DNA from: Herbidospora solisilvae
Lineage (GTDB): Bacteria > Actinomycetota > Actinomycetes > Streptosporangiales > Streptosporangiaceae
Length of the DNA stretch: 64,000 nt
Assembly: GCF_009901565.1 (NCBI RefSeq)
Contig: NZ_WXEW01000001.1
Coordinates: 682,001-746,000, forward strand
Reading direction: 5' to 3'
Made by a program: the position numbers and the translations under genes. Of this stretch, positions 16,013 through 25,231 are shown piece by piece. Within the stretch, counting starts at the first letter, position 1; each line of letters starts with the position of its first letter. The notes below the pieces were generated by a model. The model was not told the origin of the DNA. It saw only the letters and a program-made list of their open reading frames with translations, and did no database searches.

Positions 16013-16921
16013 TTAGGTCGCGCTCCACTTGAACCAGTTCGTGCCCACGACGACGTGCAACTCCTCACCCCGGCCGAGTATGGTCGCCGTCCGGGGGACA
16101 CGTCGTCCGCCGGGCATCGCCAGCCGGGCCGGGTGCCGTGCCGTGAAGCCAGGACGGTCGAGGATCACCACCCGGTCCCGGTCGTTCCCGTATCCGCCGA
16201 CGAGGGCGATCCGCCGACCGGCGACGACCAGCGCGCGGGCGCCGCCGACCTGGGTCGGCCAGCCGGTGGTCACGCCGTCGCGCACCCGGACGACCGGGAA
16301 GTCGGTGTAGTAGTAGGCCCAGGCGTCCGGCCCGGTCACGTTGAGCGCGTAGCAGTCGGAGATCGCACCGAGGTCGCCGTCGTACGGATATCGCCAGGCC
16401 ACGTCGAGTTCGGCGGTGAAACGGACCAGCCCCGCCGAGCCGACCGGCTCCGGGCCGTCCGCCTCGCCCCATCCGTGGTTCCCGTAGACGCCCTCGTCGA
16501 AGTAGCCCACCCAGACGTCCCCCTCGGAGGTCGTCTGCACGTCGGCGATCCCGTCGCCCAAGACGCCCCGGCGAAGGCGGCGGCCGTCGGCGTCGTAGAT
16601 CGCGGCGTTCCGTTCGGCCACGCCGTCACGCCGACGGCACCGCGCGGCCACCAGCAGCACGCCTCCATCGGGCATCGGCTGGAGGTGCGGGAACGCGAGC
16701 GACCACCCGTCGACGGGTACCGTCGCCGTCAGGTGGGGGGCGTAGGCGGTGATCCGCATGGAGACGGGCCCGGCGGTCCGGCCGTGCAGCACGTCGGCGT
16801 CCTCCCGCGACGTCCACATGACGAGCAATTCTCCTCCGGGACCGGCCGCTGCCGTCACCGGCACCGTTCCTTCGGCCGGAGGGGTCAGCTCCGCGTGGTG
16901 GTGGAGGCGCAGCTCTTTCAT
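16013..16921 (-). CDS. Beta-propeller-like protein of unknown function
   Basis: This 302-aa protein starts at ATG 16921, overlapping the acyl-CoA dehydrogenase stop (ATGA). It has repeated blade-like strands such as GGELLVMWTSR, GGVLLVAARC, GDVWVGYFDEGVYG, DAWAYYYTDFPVVRV, RRIALVGGYG and RDRVVILDRPG, consistent with a six- or seven-bladed propeller. No signal peptide is present. Translational coupling to the dehydrogenase suggests related expression, but propellers of this type are also found alone. No catalytic residues are recognised. Confidence 0.75.
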   Translation of the reverse strand: MKELRLHHHAELTPPAEGTVPVTAAAGPGGELLVMWTSREDADVLHGRTAGPVSMRITAYAPHLTATVPVDGWSLAFPHLQPMPDGGVLLVAARCRRRDGVAERNAAIYDADGRRLRRGVLGDGIADVQTTSEGDVWVGYFDEGVYGNHGWGEADGPEPVGSAGLVRFTAELDVAWRYPYDGDLGAISDCYALNVTGPDAWAYYYTDFPVVRVRDGVTTGWPTQVGGARALVVAGRRIALVGGYGNDRDRVVILDRPGFTARHPARLAMPGGRRVPRTATILGRGEELHVVVGTNWFKWSAT

Positions 16922-18135
16922 CGGACGTGCAGGCCGGTGACCGCCCTGCCGATGATCAGCCGCTGGATCTCCGACGTGCCCTCGAAGATGGTGAAGATCT
17001 TCGCGTCGCGGTGGAACCGCTCCACCGGGTGGTCGCGCGTGTAACCCGCCCCGCCCAGCACCTGGATCGCCTGCTCGGTCACCCACACCGCCGTCTCCCC
17101 CGCCACCAGCTTCGACATCGACCCCTCGGCCTGGGTGAACCCGGCCCCCTGCCGCCCCATCCAGGCCGCCTTCCACGTCAGCAGGCGGGCCACCTCGATC
17201 CGGGTCGCCATGTCGGCGAGCAGGAACGCCACCGCCTGGTTCTCCCCGATGGCCCGGCCGAACTGCCGCCGCTCCCGGGCGTAGTCGCGGGCGTACTCGA
17301 AGGCGGCGCGGGCGATCCCGACGGCCATCGACGCCACGACGGGCCGGGTGGCCTCGAAGGTCCGCAACGCGGCCTGGCCGCCTGACCGCTGTCCCGACCG
17401 GGCCCGCGCCAGGCGTTCCTCCATCTTCTCCACCCCGCCCAGCAGGCAGGACGCGGGCAGCACCACGTCGTCCAGGACCACTTCGGCGGTGTGGGAGGCC
17501 CGGATGCCGTGCTTGCGGAACTTCTGGCCCTGGGAGAAGCCCGGGGTGCCGGGCGGGACGACGAACGTCACCTGCCCGCGTGCCCCCAGCGACGGGTCGA
17601 CGGTCGCCACCACGATGTGGACGGCGGCGATGCCCCCGTTCGACACCCACGTCTTGGTCCCGTTCAGGCGGAAGTCGCCGTTCGGCAACCGGGTGGCATG
17701 CGTCCGGATGGCGCCCACGTCGGAGCCCGCGTCCGGCTCCGAGGCGCAGAACGCGCCCACGGCCACGTCGTCGGGGGTGCCGAACATGACCGGCAACCAC
17801 GTTCCCACCTGTTCGTCGGTCCCGTTGGCCGACAACGCGGCGGCGGCGAGGCCGGTCGCGGTCAGTGACAGGCCGATCCCGGCATCACCCCAGAACAGCT
17901 CCTCGAAGGCGACCGGCAACCCCAGGCCACTGCTCTCGAACCACTGGGTGGCGAAGAAATCCATCGAATAGAGGCCGATCTTGGCCGCCTCCTGGAGCAC
18001 TGGCCACGGGGTCTCCTCACGGTCGTCCCACAGGGCCCCGGCAGGGCGGACGACATCGCGGGCGAACGCGTGCACCCACTCGCGGACCTCGCGGACATCA
18101 TCTGGCAATTCAGGATTGAAGGTCGTCACCGCCAC
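16918..18135 (-). CDS. Acyl-CoA dehydrogenase
   Basis: This is a 405-aa flavoprotein that oxidises acyl-CoA to trans-2-enoyl-CoA. It shows the family FAD/substrate segment AVGAFCASEPDAGSDVGAIRTHA, the WVSNGG strand, and the C-terminal helical domain with RRQFGRAIGENQ. The QVLGGAGYTRDHPVERFHRDAKIFTIFEGTSEIQ region, written here in family order, carries the probable catalytic Glu. It starts at ATG 18135 (MAVTTFNPELPDD). It leads a minus-strand operon with the propeller and the frameshifted HEAT-like gene. It diverges from the beta-helix gene. Confidence 0.95.
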   Translation of the reverse strand: MAVTTFNPELPDDVREVREWVHAFARDVVRPAGALWDDREETPWPVLQEAAKIGLYSMDFFATQWFESSGLGLPVAFEELFWGDAGIGLSLTATGLAAAALSANGTDEQVGTWLPVMFGTPDDVAVGAFCASEPDAGSDVGAIRTHATRLPNGDFRLNGTKTWVSNGGIAAVHIVVATVDPSLGARGQVTFVVPPGTPGFSQGQKFRKHGIRASHTAEVVLDDVVLPASCLLGGVEKMEERLARARSGQRSGGQAALRTFEATRPVVASMAVGIARAAFEYARDYARERRQFGRAIGENQAVAFLLADMATRIEVARLLTWKAAWMGRQGAGFTQAEGSMSKLVAGETAVWVTEQAIQVLGGAGYTRDHPVERFHRDAKIFTIFEGTSEIQRLIIGRAVTGLHVR

Positions 18136-18145
18136 AGGCTACCCC

Positions 18146-18174
18146 TTGACGTTCATGTTCCCGTTAAGTTAAAT
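18146..18174 (+). promoter_or_regulatory. Promoter of the beta-helix gene
   Basis: TTGACG at 18146-18151 and TTAAAT at 18169-18174 are separated by 17 nt. This is a good vegetative-type promoter lying 64 bp before ATG 18238. The -35 sits just 10 bp upstream of the divergent acyl-CoA dehydrogenase start. Confidence 0.55.
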
Positions 18175-18237
18175 CAAGGATCGAAATAAGGCATTGAGAA
18201 AGACCCTTCACACCCCCCTTCACTGTGGAGAACACGC

Positions 18238-20814
18238 ATGAGAGGTCTGTCCAGGCTCGCCGCCTTGGGCACCGCGTCGGCCGTCGTGGCCGCCGCGCTG
18301 ATCGCCTTACCGGCGAGTCCCGCCTTCGCCGACGTCCTGTTGTCGCAGGGCAAGACGGCGACGTCATCCTCCGTCGAAGGCGGCGGCACGCCCGCCTCGG
18401 CGGCCGTCGACGGCAACACCGGCACCCGCTGGTCGAGCCTCTACACCAACGACCAGTGGCTCCAGGTCGACCTCGGGTCGGCCCAGGCGATCAACAAGGT
18501 GACCCTCCTCTGGGAGGGCGCCTACGGGAGCGCGTACAAGATCCAGGGCTCGACCAACGGCACCTCCTGGACGGACCTGCAGAGCGTCACCGGAGGTGAC
18601 GGAGGCACCGACACCCTGACTGTGAGCGGTACCTATCGGTATGTCCGGATGCAGGGCGTGACCCGGGCGACCGGGTGGGGCTACTCGCTCTGGGAGTTCC
18701 AGGTCTTCGGGCCGGACGGCACCCCCGGCGGCACCTGCGGCACCACCAACGCGGCGCTCAACAAGCCCGCCACCGCCTCCTCGCTCCAAGGCGCCGGCTT
18801 CCCGGCCTCCGCCGCGTTCGACGGTGCCACCGGAACGCGCTGGTCGAGCGCCGCGAGCGACCCGCAGTGGGTGCAGGTGGACCTCGGTTCCGCCGTCGAC
18901 ATCTGCAAGATCGACCTGCGCTGGGAGGCCGCCTACGCCTCCGCGTTCCAGCTCCAGTCGTCGACCAACGGCACGACCTGGACGACCCTCAAGTCGGTGA
19001 CCGGCGCGACCGGCGGCGTGCAGTCGCACACGGTGACCGGCAACGGCCGGTACATCCGCATGTACGGCACCGCCCGGGGCACCGCCTACGGCTACTCACT
19101 CTGGGAGATGGCGGTCTACACCGGAACGACGCCGACCGACCCGGGTGACCCGGGCGGCCCGATCACGGGCGGCGGCGACCTCGGCCCCAACGTCCACGTC
19201 TACGACCCCTCGACGCCCGCGGCGACCATCCAGAGCCAGCTCGACTCGGTCTTCGCCCAGCAGGAGTCGGCCCAGTTCGGCACCGGCCGCCACGCCTTCA
19301 TGTTCAAGCCGGGCACCTACAACGTGACCGCCAACGTCGGCTTCTACACCTCGATCTACGGTCTGGGCCAGAACCCCGGCGACGTCACGATCAACGGCCA
19401 GGTCAAGGTGGACGCCGGCTGGTTCAACGGCAACGCCACGCAGAACTTCTGGCGCTCCACCGAGAACCTGTCGGTCCAGCCGACCGGCGGCACCAACCAG
19501 TGGGCCGTCTCCCAGGCCGCGCCGTTCCGCCGCATGTGGATCAAGGGCAACCTGAACCTCGCGCCGACCGGCTACGGCTGGGCCTCGGGCGGCTACATCG
19601 CCGACTCGCGCGTCGACGGGACCGTCGGCCCGTACTCGCAGCAGCAGTGGTACACCCGTGACTCCACGATCGGCGGCTGGCTGAACGGCGTGTGGAACAT
19701 GGTGTTCTCGGGCGTCAACGGCGCCCCGGCCAACGGCTTCCCCGAGCCCGTCTACACCACGCTGCAGAACACCCCGCTCTCGCGGGAGAAGCCGTACCTG
19801 TACGTCGACGGCTCCGGCGCCTACCGCGTCTTCGTGCCCTCGCTCCGCACCAACGCGCGCGGCCAGAGCTGGGCGAACGGCGCCACCCCCGGCACCTCGC
19901 TCCCGCTGTCGCAGTTCTACGTCGCCAAGCCCGGCGACTCGGCCGCCCGCATCAACGCGGCGCTCGCCCAGGGCCTGCACCTGCTGCTGACCCCGGGCAT
20001 CTACCGCACCAGCGCCCCGATCAACATCGACCGGGCCAACACCGTCGTCCTGGGCCTGGGCCTGGCGACGATCATCCCCGAGAACGCGTCCGTGGCGATG
20101 AAGGTCGCCGACGTGGACGGCGTCCGCCTCGCGGGCTTCCTGATCGACGCCGGACCGCAGAAGTCGCCCGTGCTCATCGAGGTCGGCCCGCCCGGCTCCT
20201 CGGCCGACCACAGCGCCAACCCCACCACCCTGTCGGACGTGTTCGTCCGCATCGGCGGCGCCTTCGCCGGCAACGCCGAGGTCAGCGTCATCGTCAACAG
20301 CGACGACGTGATCATCGACCACACCTGGCTCTGGCGCGGCGACCACGGCGAGGGCATCGGCTGGAACGTCAACACGGCCGAGACCGGCCTGATCGTGAAC
20401 GGTGACGACGTCCTGGCCACCGGCCTGTTCGTCGAGCACTACCGCAAGTACGACGTCGAGTGGTACGGCGAGCGCGGCCGGACGATCTTCTTCCAGAACG
20501 AGAAGGCCTACGACCCGCCGAACCAGGCCGCCTACATGAACGGCTCGGTCAAGGGCTGGGCCGCCTACAAGGTGGGCGACAACGTCCAGGTCCACGAGGG
20601 CTGGGGCATGGGCGCCTACTGCTACTTCAACGTCGACCCGACCATCCAGGTCGACCGGGTCTTCGAAGTGCCGATCAGGCCCACGGTGAAGTTCCACAGC
20701 CTGCTGGCGGTCTCGCTGGGCGGCAACGGGATCATCAACCACGTGATCAACACGACGGGCGGACCCGCCCAGGGCACGGCGACCATCCCCGCCAAGGTGG
20801 TCTCCTACCCGTAA
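18238..20814 (+). CDS. Secreted beta-helix protein with two F5/8-type C (discoidin/CBM32-like) domains
   Basis: This 858-aa protein has a signal peptide (residues 1-31, ending PASPAFA). Two tandem F5/8 C domains at about 32-165 and 178-300 share NGTSWT/NGTTWT and YGYSLWE motifs. A Pro/Gly linker follows, then two right-handed beta-helix regions, each opening with a PGTY/PGIY turn (FKPGTYNVTANVGFYTSIYG near 360; LLLTPGIYRTSAPINI near 585). The architecture resembles GH55-type or pectate-lyase-like enzymes acting on polysaccharides outside the cell, but I cannot name catalytic residues. GGAGAAC precedes the ATG. It is flanked by a good promoter and a terminator, so it is monocistronic. Confidence 0.85.
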   Translation: MRGLSRLAALGTASAVVAAALIALPASPAFADVLLSQGKTATSSSVEGGGTPASAAVDGNTGTRWSSLYTNDQWLQVDLGSAQAINKVTLLWEGAYGSAYKIQGSTNGTSWTDLQSVTGGDGGTDTLTVSGTYRYVRMQGVTRATGWGYSLWEFQVFGPDGTPGGTCGTTNAALNKPATASSLQGAGFPASAAFDGATGTRWSSAASDPQWVQVDLGSAVDICKIDLRWEAAYASAFQLQSSTNGTTWTTLKSVTGATGGVQSHTVTGNGRYIRMYGTARGTAYGYSLWEMAVYTGTTPTDPGDPGGPITGGGDLGPNVHVYDPSTPAATIQSQLDSVFAQQESAQFGTGRHAFMFKPGTYNVTANVGFYTSIYGLGQNPGDVTINGQVKVDAGWFNGNATQNFWRSTENLSVQPTGGTNQWAVSQAAPFRRMWIKGNLNLAPTGYGWASGGYIADSRVDGTVGPYSQQQWYTRDSTIGGWLNGVWNMVFSGVNGAPANGFPEPVYTTLQNTPLSREKPYLYVDGSGAYRVFVPSLRTNARGQSWANGATPGTSLPLSQFYVAKPGDSAARINAALAQGLHLLLTPGIYRTSAPINIDRANTVVLGLGLATIIPENASVAMKVADVDGVRLAGFLIDAGPQKSPVLIEVGPPGSSADHSANPTTLSDVFVRIGGAFAGNAEVSVIVNSDDVIIDHTWLWRGDHGEGIGWNVNTAETGLIVNGDDVLATGLFVEHYRKYDVEWYGERGRTIFFQNEKAYDPPNQAAYMNGSVKGWAAYKVGDNVQVHEGWGMGAYCYFNVDPTIQVDRVFEVPIRPTVKFHSLLAVSLGGNGIINHVINTTGGPAQGTATIPAKVVSYP

Positions 20815-20826
20815 CCGAAAAGCTGG

Positions 20827-20864
20827 GCCGTGGGTCTCCCGGGCGCCGCCGGGAGGCTCACGGC
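20827..20864 (+). terminator. Terminator hairpin after the beta-helix gene
   Basis: A 16-bp stem (20827-20842 with 20849-20864), with two G-U wobble pairs and a 6-nt GCGCCG loop, begins 12 bp after the stop. It is followed by TCCTCC rather than a pure T tract, as is common in GC-rich actinomycetes. Confidence 0.7.
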
Positions 20865-20950
20865 TCCTCCATGTGGGCATGAGTCCAATTTGTAATGACC
20901 TATTCCGGCTTGTCGCCTATAAGGTGACCCGCACCGGAATGGGGATTAAG

Positions 20951-21970
20951 ATGCCGATCTTCCTCGCGCGGCTGCTGGCCCGGATCAGCACCTGGTGGAC
21001 TCCCGTGCTCGTGCTGGCCGTGGTGTTCGCGACCAGCTGGCCCCTGATGACGCTGGCCGAACCGGGCGCCGACATCACCTCGCCGGGCAACTTCTGGTGG
21101 TGGTTCGTGGTGACGACCTCGACCGTGGGCTACGGCGACCTGTTCCCCAAATCGCCGCTGGGCCATGCCGTCGGGGTCTACGTGATCGTCGGCGGCATCG
21201 CCGCGCTGACGACGCTGTTCACCCGCCTCGCCACCCGGATCGAACGGACGAGGGGACGCCGCATGCACGGCTCGATCACTGTGCGCCTGTCGGGGCACAT
21301 CGTGCTGCTGGGCTACAGCCCGGGGCGCACCGAGACGATGGTGGACGAACTCCGCGCCGACGGCACGAAGGTGGTCGTCTGCGCCTGGGACGAGGTGCAG
21401 AGCCATCCCATGCCCGAGAAGGACGTCGAATTCGTCCGGGGTGACCTGGCCGACGAGAAGACGCTGGTCAGAGCGGGTGTCGACAGAGCGCACAGCGTGC
21501 TGGTCGACGCCCGCGACGACAACGAGGCCCTCGCCGTCGCGCTGACCGCCGACCACGTGATCACCACCGCGCATCTGGTGGTGGCGCTGCGCGATCTCGC
21601 GCGGGTCAGGCAGGTCCGGTACGTCGGCGAGAAGGTCCGCTGCGTGCAGTGGCACACCCCGCACATGATCACCGAGGAGCTGAAGGACCCCGGGATCAGC
21701 GAGATCTACGCCCAGCTCATGACCCACGGCGGCGCCGACACCTATTCGGTCCCGCTCGCGGTCGGGCCGGTGACGGTCGAGCACTGCCAGACGGTGCTGG
21801 GCCGCCACCACGGCGCGACCCTGCTGGCCGCCCGCGACGGTGCGACGCTCCTGGTCAACCCGCCGTGGCAGACCGAACTGCGCGCGGGAACGGTCCTCTA
21901 CTACATGGGCTCGGCCCGGCTCGACGCCGCCCGGCTCGCCGTCAGTCTTGGAGCTCCGGCCAGTCGATGA
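20951..21970 (+). CDS. Two-helix potassium channel with RCK/TrkA-N domain
   Basis: This is a 339-aa MthK-like channel. A first transmembrane helix (TPVLVLAVVFATSWPLMTL), a pore helix and the K+ selectivity filter TTSTVGYGD, and a second helix (GVYVIVGGIAALTTLF) are followed by a TrkA-N/RCK nucleotide-binding domain (HIVLLGYSPGRTETMVDEL) and a C-terminal lobe. ATG 20951 has GGGGA upstream; ATG 20939 is in frame too. It forms tetrameric K+ channels gated by ligand binding to the RCK ring. The 3' end overlaps the convergent Uma2 gene by 29 bp. Confidence 0.92.
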   Translation: MPIFLARLLARISTWWTPVLVLAVVFATSWPLMTLAEPGADITSPGNFWWWFVVTTSTVGYGDLFPKSPLGHAVGVYVIVGGIAALTTLFTRLATRIERTRGRRMHGSITVRLSGHIVLLGYSPGRTETMVDELRADGTKVVVCAWDEVQSHPMPEKDVEFVRGDLADEKTLVRAGVDRAHSVLVDARDDNEALAVALTADHVITTAHLVVALRDLARVRQVRYVGEKVRCVQWHTPHMITEELKDPGISEIYAQLMTHGGADTYSVPLAVGPVTVEHCQTVLGRHHGATLLAARDGATLLVNPPWQTELRAGTVLYYMGSARLDAARLAVSLGAPASR

Positions 21971-22541
21971 TCATCGGGATCGGCATGCCGATCTCGGGCG
22001 CGCCGCCCGCGTCGCGCATGAGCGTGCCGATGTGCTTGTACGTCATGGTCGCCTGGTCGAGGTGGTAACGCTCGACGGCGGAGGCGCCCGTCCGGTCGAG
22101 CCGGACGATCCAGTAGTACAGGATCCCGGCCCGCCCGTATTCGCTGGGTTTGCCGCACGTGTCGGTGGTCTCGGTCCCGGCCTCGACGATCTCCACGGCC
22201 AGCACGACGTCGTCGGGGCGCAGCACGTGGTCATCGTCGAGGCACCGGAAGAGCACCACGTCGGGCCGCCGCACGTGCAGCGGCACGTCCCGGAGCCGGA
22301 CGTCGGCCGCGTTCGCGACGGTCAGGCAGCCGTAGCCCCGGGCCATGGCCTCGCGGGCGTGCTTCTCCAGGAGGTCGGCGAGCCGCCGGGCCACGGTCTG
22401 GTGCCTGCGGCCGTTGGCCGGGCGGTGCACCACATAACCGTCGACGACCTCGATCAGCAGGTCGTCGGGCAGCAGCGCGTACTCCTCCACCGTCAGCGGG
22501 TGGGGCTGGGAACTGAGCGTGCGGAACCAGTCGTCTGGCAC
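21942..22541 (-). CDS. Uma2-family (DUF820) putative endonuclease
   Basis: This 199-aa protein is of the PD-(D/E)xK-like Uma2 family. It has the N-terminal LTVEEYALLPDD...IEVVDGYVV block, RRPDVVLF with the catalytic Asp, and AVEIVEAGT with Glu, where many members have EVLSP. GTG 22541 is chosen because it lies 4 bp after the GpgS stop; an upstream ATG at 22592 would overlap GpgS by 47 bp. The biological role of the family is unproven. It is translationally close to GpgS but functionally unrelated as far as can be seen. Confidence 0.88.
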   Translation of the reverse strand: MPDDWFRTLSSQPHPLTVEEYALLPDDLLIEVVDGYVVHRPANGRRHQTVARRLADLLEKHAREAMARGYGCLTVANAADVRLRDVPLHVRRPDVVLFRCLDDDHVLRPDDVVLAVEIVEAGTETTDTCGKPSEYGRAGILYYWIVRLDRTGASAVERYHLDQATMTYKHIGTLMRDAGGAPEIGMPIPMIIDWPELQD

Positions 22542-22545
22542 CGTC

Positions 22546-23460
22546 TCAGGATAGAACGCCCGCCATGGGAGGTCTCTGGGCGACGGAGACATCGTGCTCG
22601 ACCGGTTCGTGGCCCAGAGCGGACCGCCGGAACTGGGTGAGCCGCATCTGACCGCTGCCGAGCGGCACCCCGGTCAGCCGCGACCACGCGGTCTGCATGA
22701 TCTGCGCGGCCATCCCGCCGAGGGCCTCGGTCGACTGGTGGGAGTGGACGCGGCGGCCGAGGTCGACCTGCGCCAGCGCGTCGAGGCCGCACAGGCCGAG
22801 CAGGTCGATCAGCAGGCCCAGCTCCACGCCGTAGCCGGTCACGAAGGGCACCCGCTCCAGGGCGGTCCGGCGGCCGGCGTACTCGCCCGAGAGCGGCTGG
22901 ACGAACCCGGCCAGCTCGGGCCAGTGCAGGTTGATCAGGGGACGGGCGACCAGCTCGGTCACCCGGCCGCCGCCGGTCTGTTCGGCGCCGAACGGGCGGT
23001 CGTAGCAGCCCTTCACGTAGGCCACCGTGGGGTCGGTCAGCAGCGGTCCCAGCAGCCCCGTGACGAACGAGGTCTCGAACTCGCGCAGATCGGAGTCGAT
23101 GAAGACCAGCAGGTCACCGGAGGTGACGGCGAGCGACTTCCACAGGGCTTCGCCCTTGCCGTCGAGCGGCTTGAGGTCGGGCAGGATCTCGTCCTGGGCG
23201 ATCACGGTCGCGCCCGCCTTGAGGGCCACCGCCGCGGTGTCGTCGGTCGAGCGGGAGTCGATCACCACCAGTTCGTCGACCAGGCCGGGGAGATCACGCC
23301 GGATGGCCGCGACGATCTCGCCGACGGTCTCGCGCTCGTTGCGGGCCGGGAGGACGACGCTGATGGTCGTGGTCCCCTTCGCGTCGAGCAGCGCCGGGAG
23401 GGGCCAGTCGGACGCCGACGACGATCGCCTGCCCGACCACGCCAGCACCTCAGGCAGCAC
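22546..23460 (-). CDS. gpgS: Glucosyl-3-phosphoglycerate synthase
   Basis: This is a 304-aa GT-A enzyme (GT81 type) that transfers glucose from an NDP-glucose to 3-phosphoglycerate, the first step of glucosylglycerate and methylglucose lipopolysaccharide synthesis. Its motifs are [17 protein letters not shown], the [13 protein letters not shown] strand, the metal-binding DSDLRE, the acceptor region [17 protein letters not shown], and SGEYAGRR. In mycobacteria gpgS neighbours folP2; here a FolP2-like gene is 20 kb away. It has no signal peptide and acts in the cytoplasm. Confidence 0.92.
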   Translation of the reverse strand: MLPEVLAWSGRRSSSASDWPLPALLDAKGTTTISVVLPARNERETVGEIVAAIRRDLPGLVDELVVIDSRSTDDTAAVALKAGATVIAQDEILPDLKPLDGKGEALWKSLAVTSGDLLVFIDSDLREFETSFVTGLLGPLLTDPTVAYVKGCYDRPFGAEQTGGGRVTELVARPLINLHWPELAGFVQPLSGEYAGRRTALERVPFVTGYGVELGLLIDLLGLCGLDALAQVDLGRRVHSHQSTEALGGMAAQIMQTAWSRLTGVPLGSGQMRLTQFRRSALGHEPVEHDVSVAQRPPMAGVLS

Positions 23461-23515
23461 GCCCCCACTCCCCCCTGAACGTCACGCACACACCTTATGG
23501 GGTGGCGTGACCGTT

Positions 23516-24985
23516 CTAATCTGCGGCGTGGCGTTCGAGGAACGCGTACACGTCGGCCTCGTCGACGCCGGGGAACGAACCGGGCGGCAGCGCGGCCAGC
23601 ACGTGGGAGTTCGCGCGGGCCGAGGGGAAGGCGTACCCCTCCCAGCGCTGGGCCAGCTCGGCCGGCGGGCGGCGGCAGCACTCGCCGTTGGGGCAGTTCG
23701 ACTTGGTGCGCCGGGTGGTCTCCCGGCCCCGGAACCAGCGAGACTCGCGGAACGGCACGCCGAGCGTGATCGCGAAGTCCTTCTCGTGGGACGGGTCGAC
23801 GTGGGCGACGCAGAAGTGGGTGCCGGTGGGGCCGTCGCTGTACTGGTGGTAGACCGAGTAGCGGTCGGGCGACCGGAACACCTGGCGGCCCGACCACTGC
23901 TGGCAGAGCCGCTGCCCCTCGATCGCGCCCTGCTCGTCGGCGGGGAAGATGATGCCGTCGTTCTCGTACGCCTTGTAGATGATGCCCCCGGCGTCGTTGC
24001 GCACGAAGTGGCAGACCAGGTCGAGGTGGTGCGTGGCCAGGTTCGTGAAGCGGTGGGCGGCCATCTCGTAGGAGACGGCGAACACGTCGCGGAGGTCCTC
24101 GACGGAGAGCGCGCGGTCGCGCTTCGCCTCCAGCAAGTAGGGGGCGGCGGCGGCCTCGGGGACCAGCACGGCCGCGGCGAAGTAGTTGGCCTCGACGCGC
24201 TGGCGGAGGAAGTCGGCGAAGTCGCGGGGTTTGTGGTGGCCCAGGGCGATGTGGCCGATGGTCTGGAGCAGGATCGTGCGCGGGGTGTGCATGCCGAGCT
24301 GCTCGCGCTTGAGGTAGATCCGGTGGTTGCGCAGGTCGGTCACCGAGCGGGCCGAACGCGGCAGGTCGGGGGCGGTGTGCACGGTGAAGCCGTAGTGCGC
24401 GACCAGGGCCTGGATCGTGCTCTGCGACAGGGCGCCGGTGCGGTAGCCGACCGACAGCAGGGCCTCGGCGGCGGCGCTCTCGATCTCCTGGAAGTAGTTC
24501 CCGGCCTCCTTCTGCTTCTGCCGCAGCTCGGCGTTGGCGGCCCGCGCCTCCTCGGGGGTGGCGGTGCCCTTGGCCTGGCGGGCCTTCAGTTCGTCGTACA
24601 GACCGAGAAGGTGTTCCAGCACGTCGTTGGGGACCCGCGCGGAGACCTTCAGTTTGCCCAGACCGAGGGAGGTGTAGAGGGGGTCGCGCTGGGCCTCCTC
24701 CAGGGCGATCTCCAGCTGGGCGCGGCGGTTGGGGGCCTGCCGGCGCAGCAGTTCCTCCACCGGGACGCCGAGCGCGGCGGCGAGCGCCTTCAGCAGCGAG
24801 AGCTTGGGCTCGCGTTTGCCGTTCTCCAGCAGGGAGAGCTGGCTGGGCGCCCGGCCGACCCGTTCGCCGAGGTCGGAGAGCGTGAGGCCGCGCTGCCTGC
24901 GCAGGTGTTTGAGGCGCTGCCCGAACGCGAGCAGGTCGATCTCCTGCGTCAAAGACAACGGTTCTTCGCCGAGCACGGAGGGCAT
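23516..24985 (-). CDS. ScfR/RamB-type short-chain fatty acyl regulator (XRE family)
   Basis: This is a regulator of about 490 aa. The N-terminal XRE helix-turn-helix is [31 protein letters not shown]. The central metal-peptidase-like region has [13 protein letters not shown], an ImmA/IrrE-like signature. The C-terminal short-chain fatty-acid-binding domain includes [18 protein letters not shown] and a Cys cluster ([14 protein letters not shown]). The start at ATG 24985 is preferred because the palindrome GCGAAATTTCGC then lies upstream; ATG 25015 is in frame. RamB-type proteins control glyoxylate genes in response to acyl-CoA. The divergent neighbour here is aceA. Confidence 0.9.
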   Translation of the reverse strand: MPSVLGEEPLSLTQEIDLLAFGQRLKHLRRQRGLTLSDLGERVGRAPSQLSLLENGKREPKLSLLKALAAALGVPVEELLRRQAPNRRAQLEIALEEAQRDPLYTSLGLGKLKVSARVPNDVLEHLLGLYDELKARQAKGTATPEEARAANAELRQKQKEAGNYFQEIESAAAEALLSVGYRTGALSQSTIQALVAHYGFTVHTAPDLPRSARSVTDLRNHRIYLKREQLGMHTPRTILLQTIGHIALGHHKPRDFADFLRQRVEANYFAAAVLVPEAAAAPYLLEAKRDRALSVEDLRDVFAVSYEMAAHRFTNLATHHLDLVCHFVRNDAGGIIYKAYENDGIIFPADEQGAIEGQRLCQQWSGRQVFRSPDRYSVYHQYSDGPTGTHFCVAHVDPSHEKDFAITLGVPFRESRWFRGRETTRRTKSNCPNGECCRRPPAELAQRWEGYAFPSARANSHVLAALPPGSFPGVDEADVYAFLERHAAD

Positions 24986-24998
24986 CTCCTCAGAATAG

Positions 24999-25231
24999 GC
25001 GAAATTTCGCGACATCTTCCAGATGGAGTGACCCAGCTCACATCGATTGGTCTAGTCCTTATAGGAAATTCGATGTTTCTTCTCACCGCAACACGGGAAC
25101 GAATTTCCTCCCCGCGAATATTTGGCCATATTTCTAGACATTTCACCTTGTTTGGTCTCTTGACATCAACACAAACTCGGAAACAAGCACCCCAGGTGAC
25201 GACCCAACGCAACAAGGGAGTGACCGAGAAG
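24999..25231. promoter_or_regulatory. Divergent control region of scfR-like gene and aceA
   Basis: A 12-bp perfect palindrome GCGAAATTTCGC (24999-25010) lies at the start of the scfR-like gene. Similar AT cores recur at about 25068-25075 (GGAAATTCGATG) and 25110-25125 (CGAATTTCC, GCGAATATTTGG). A -35 TTGACA at 25160-25165 faces aceA with a weak -10. RamB boxes in relatives have AAATTTGC-like cores, so these are probably ScfR sites that autoregulate and control aceA. The region is clearly AT-richer than its flanks. Confidence 0.55.

Noticed and set aside
20881-20950. Promoter for the K+ channel gene (TTGTAA and TATAAG)
   Set aside because: The only pairing of these boxes gives a spacer of about 23 nt, too long for a normal promoter.
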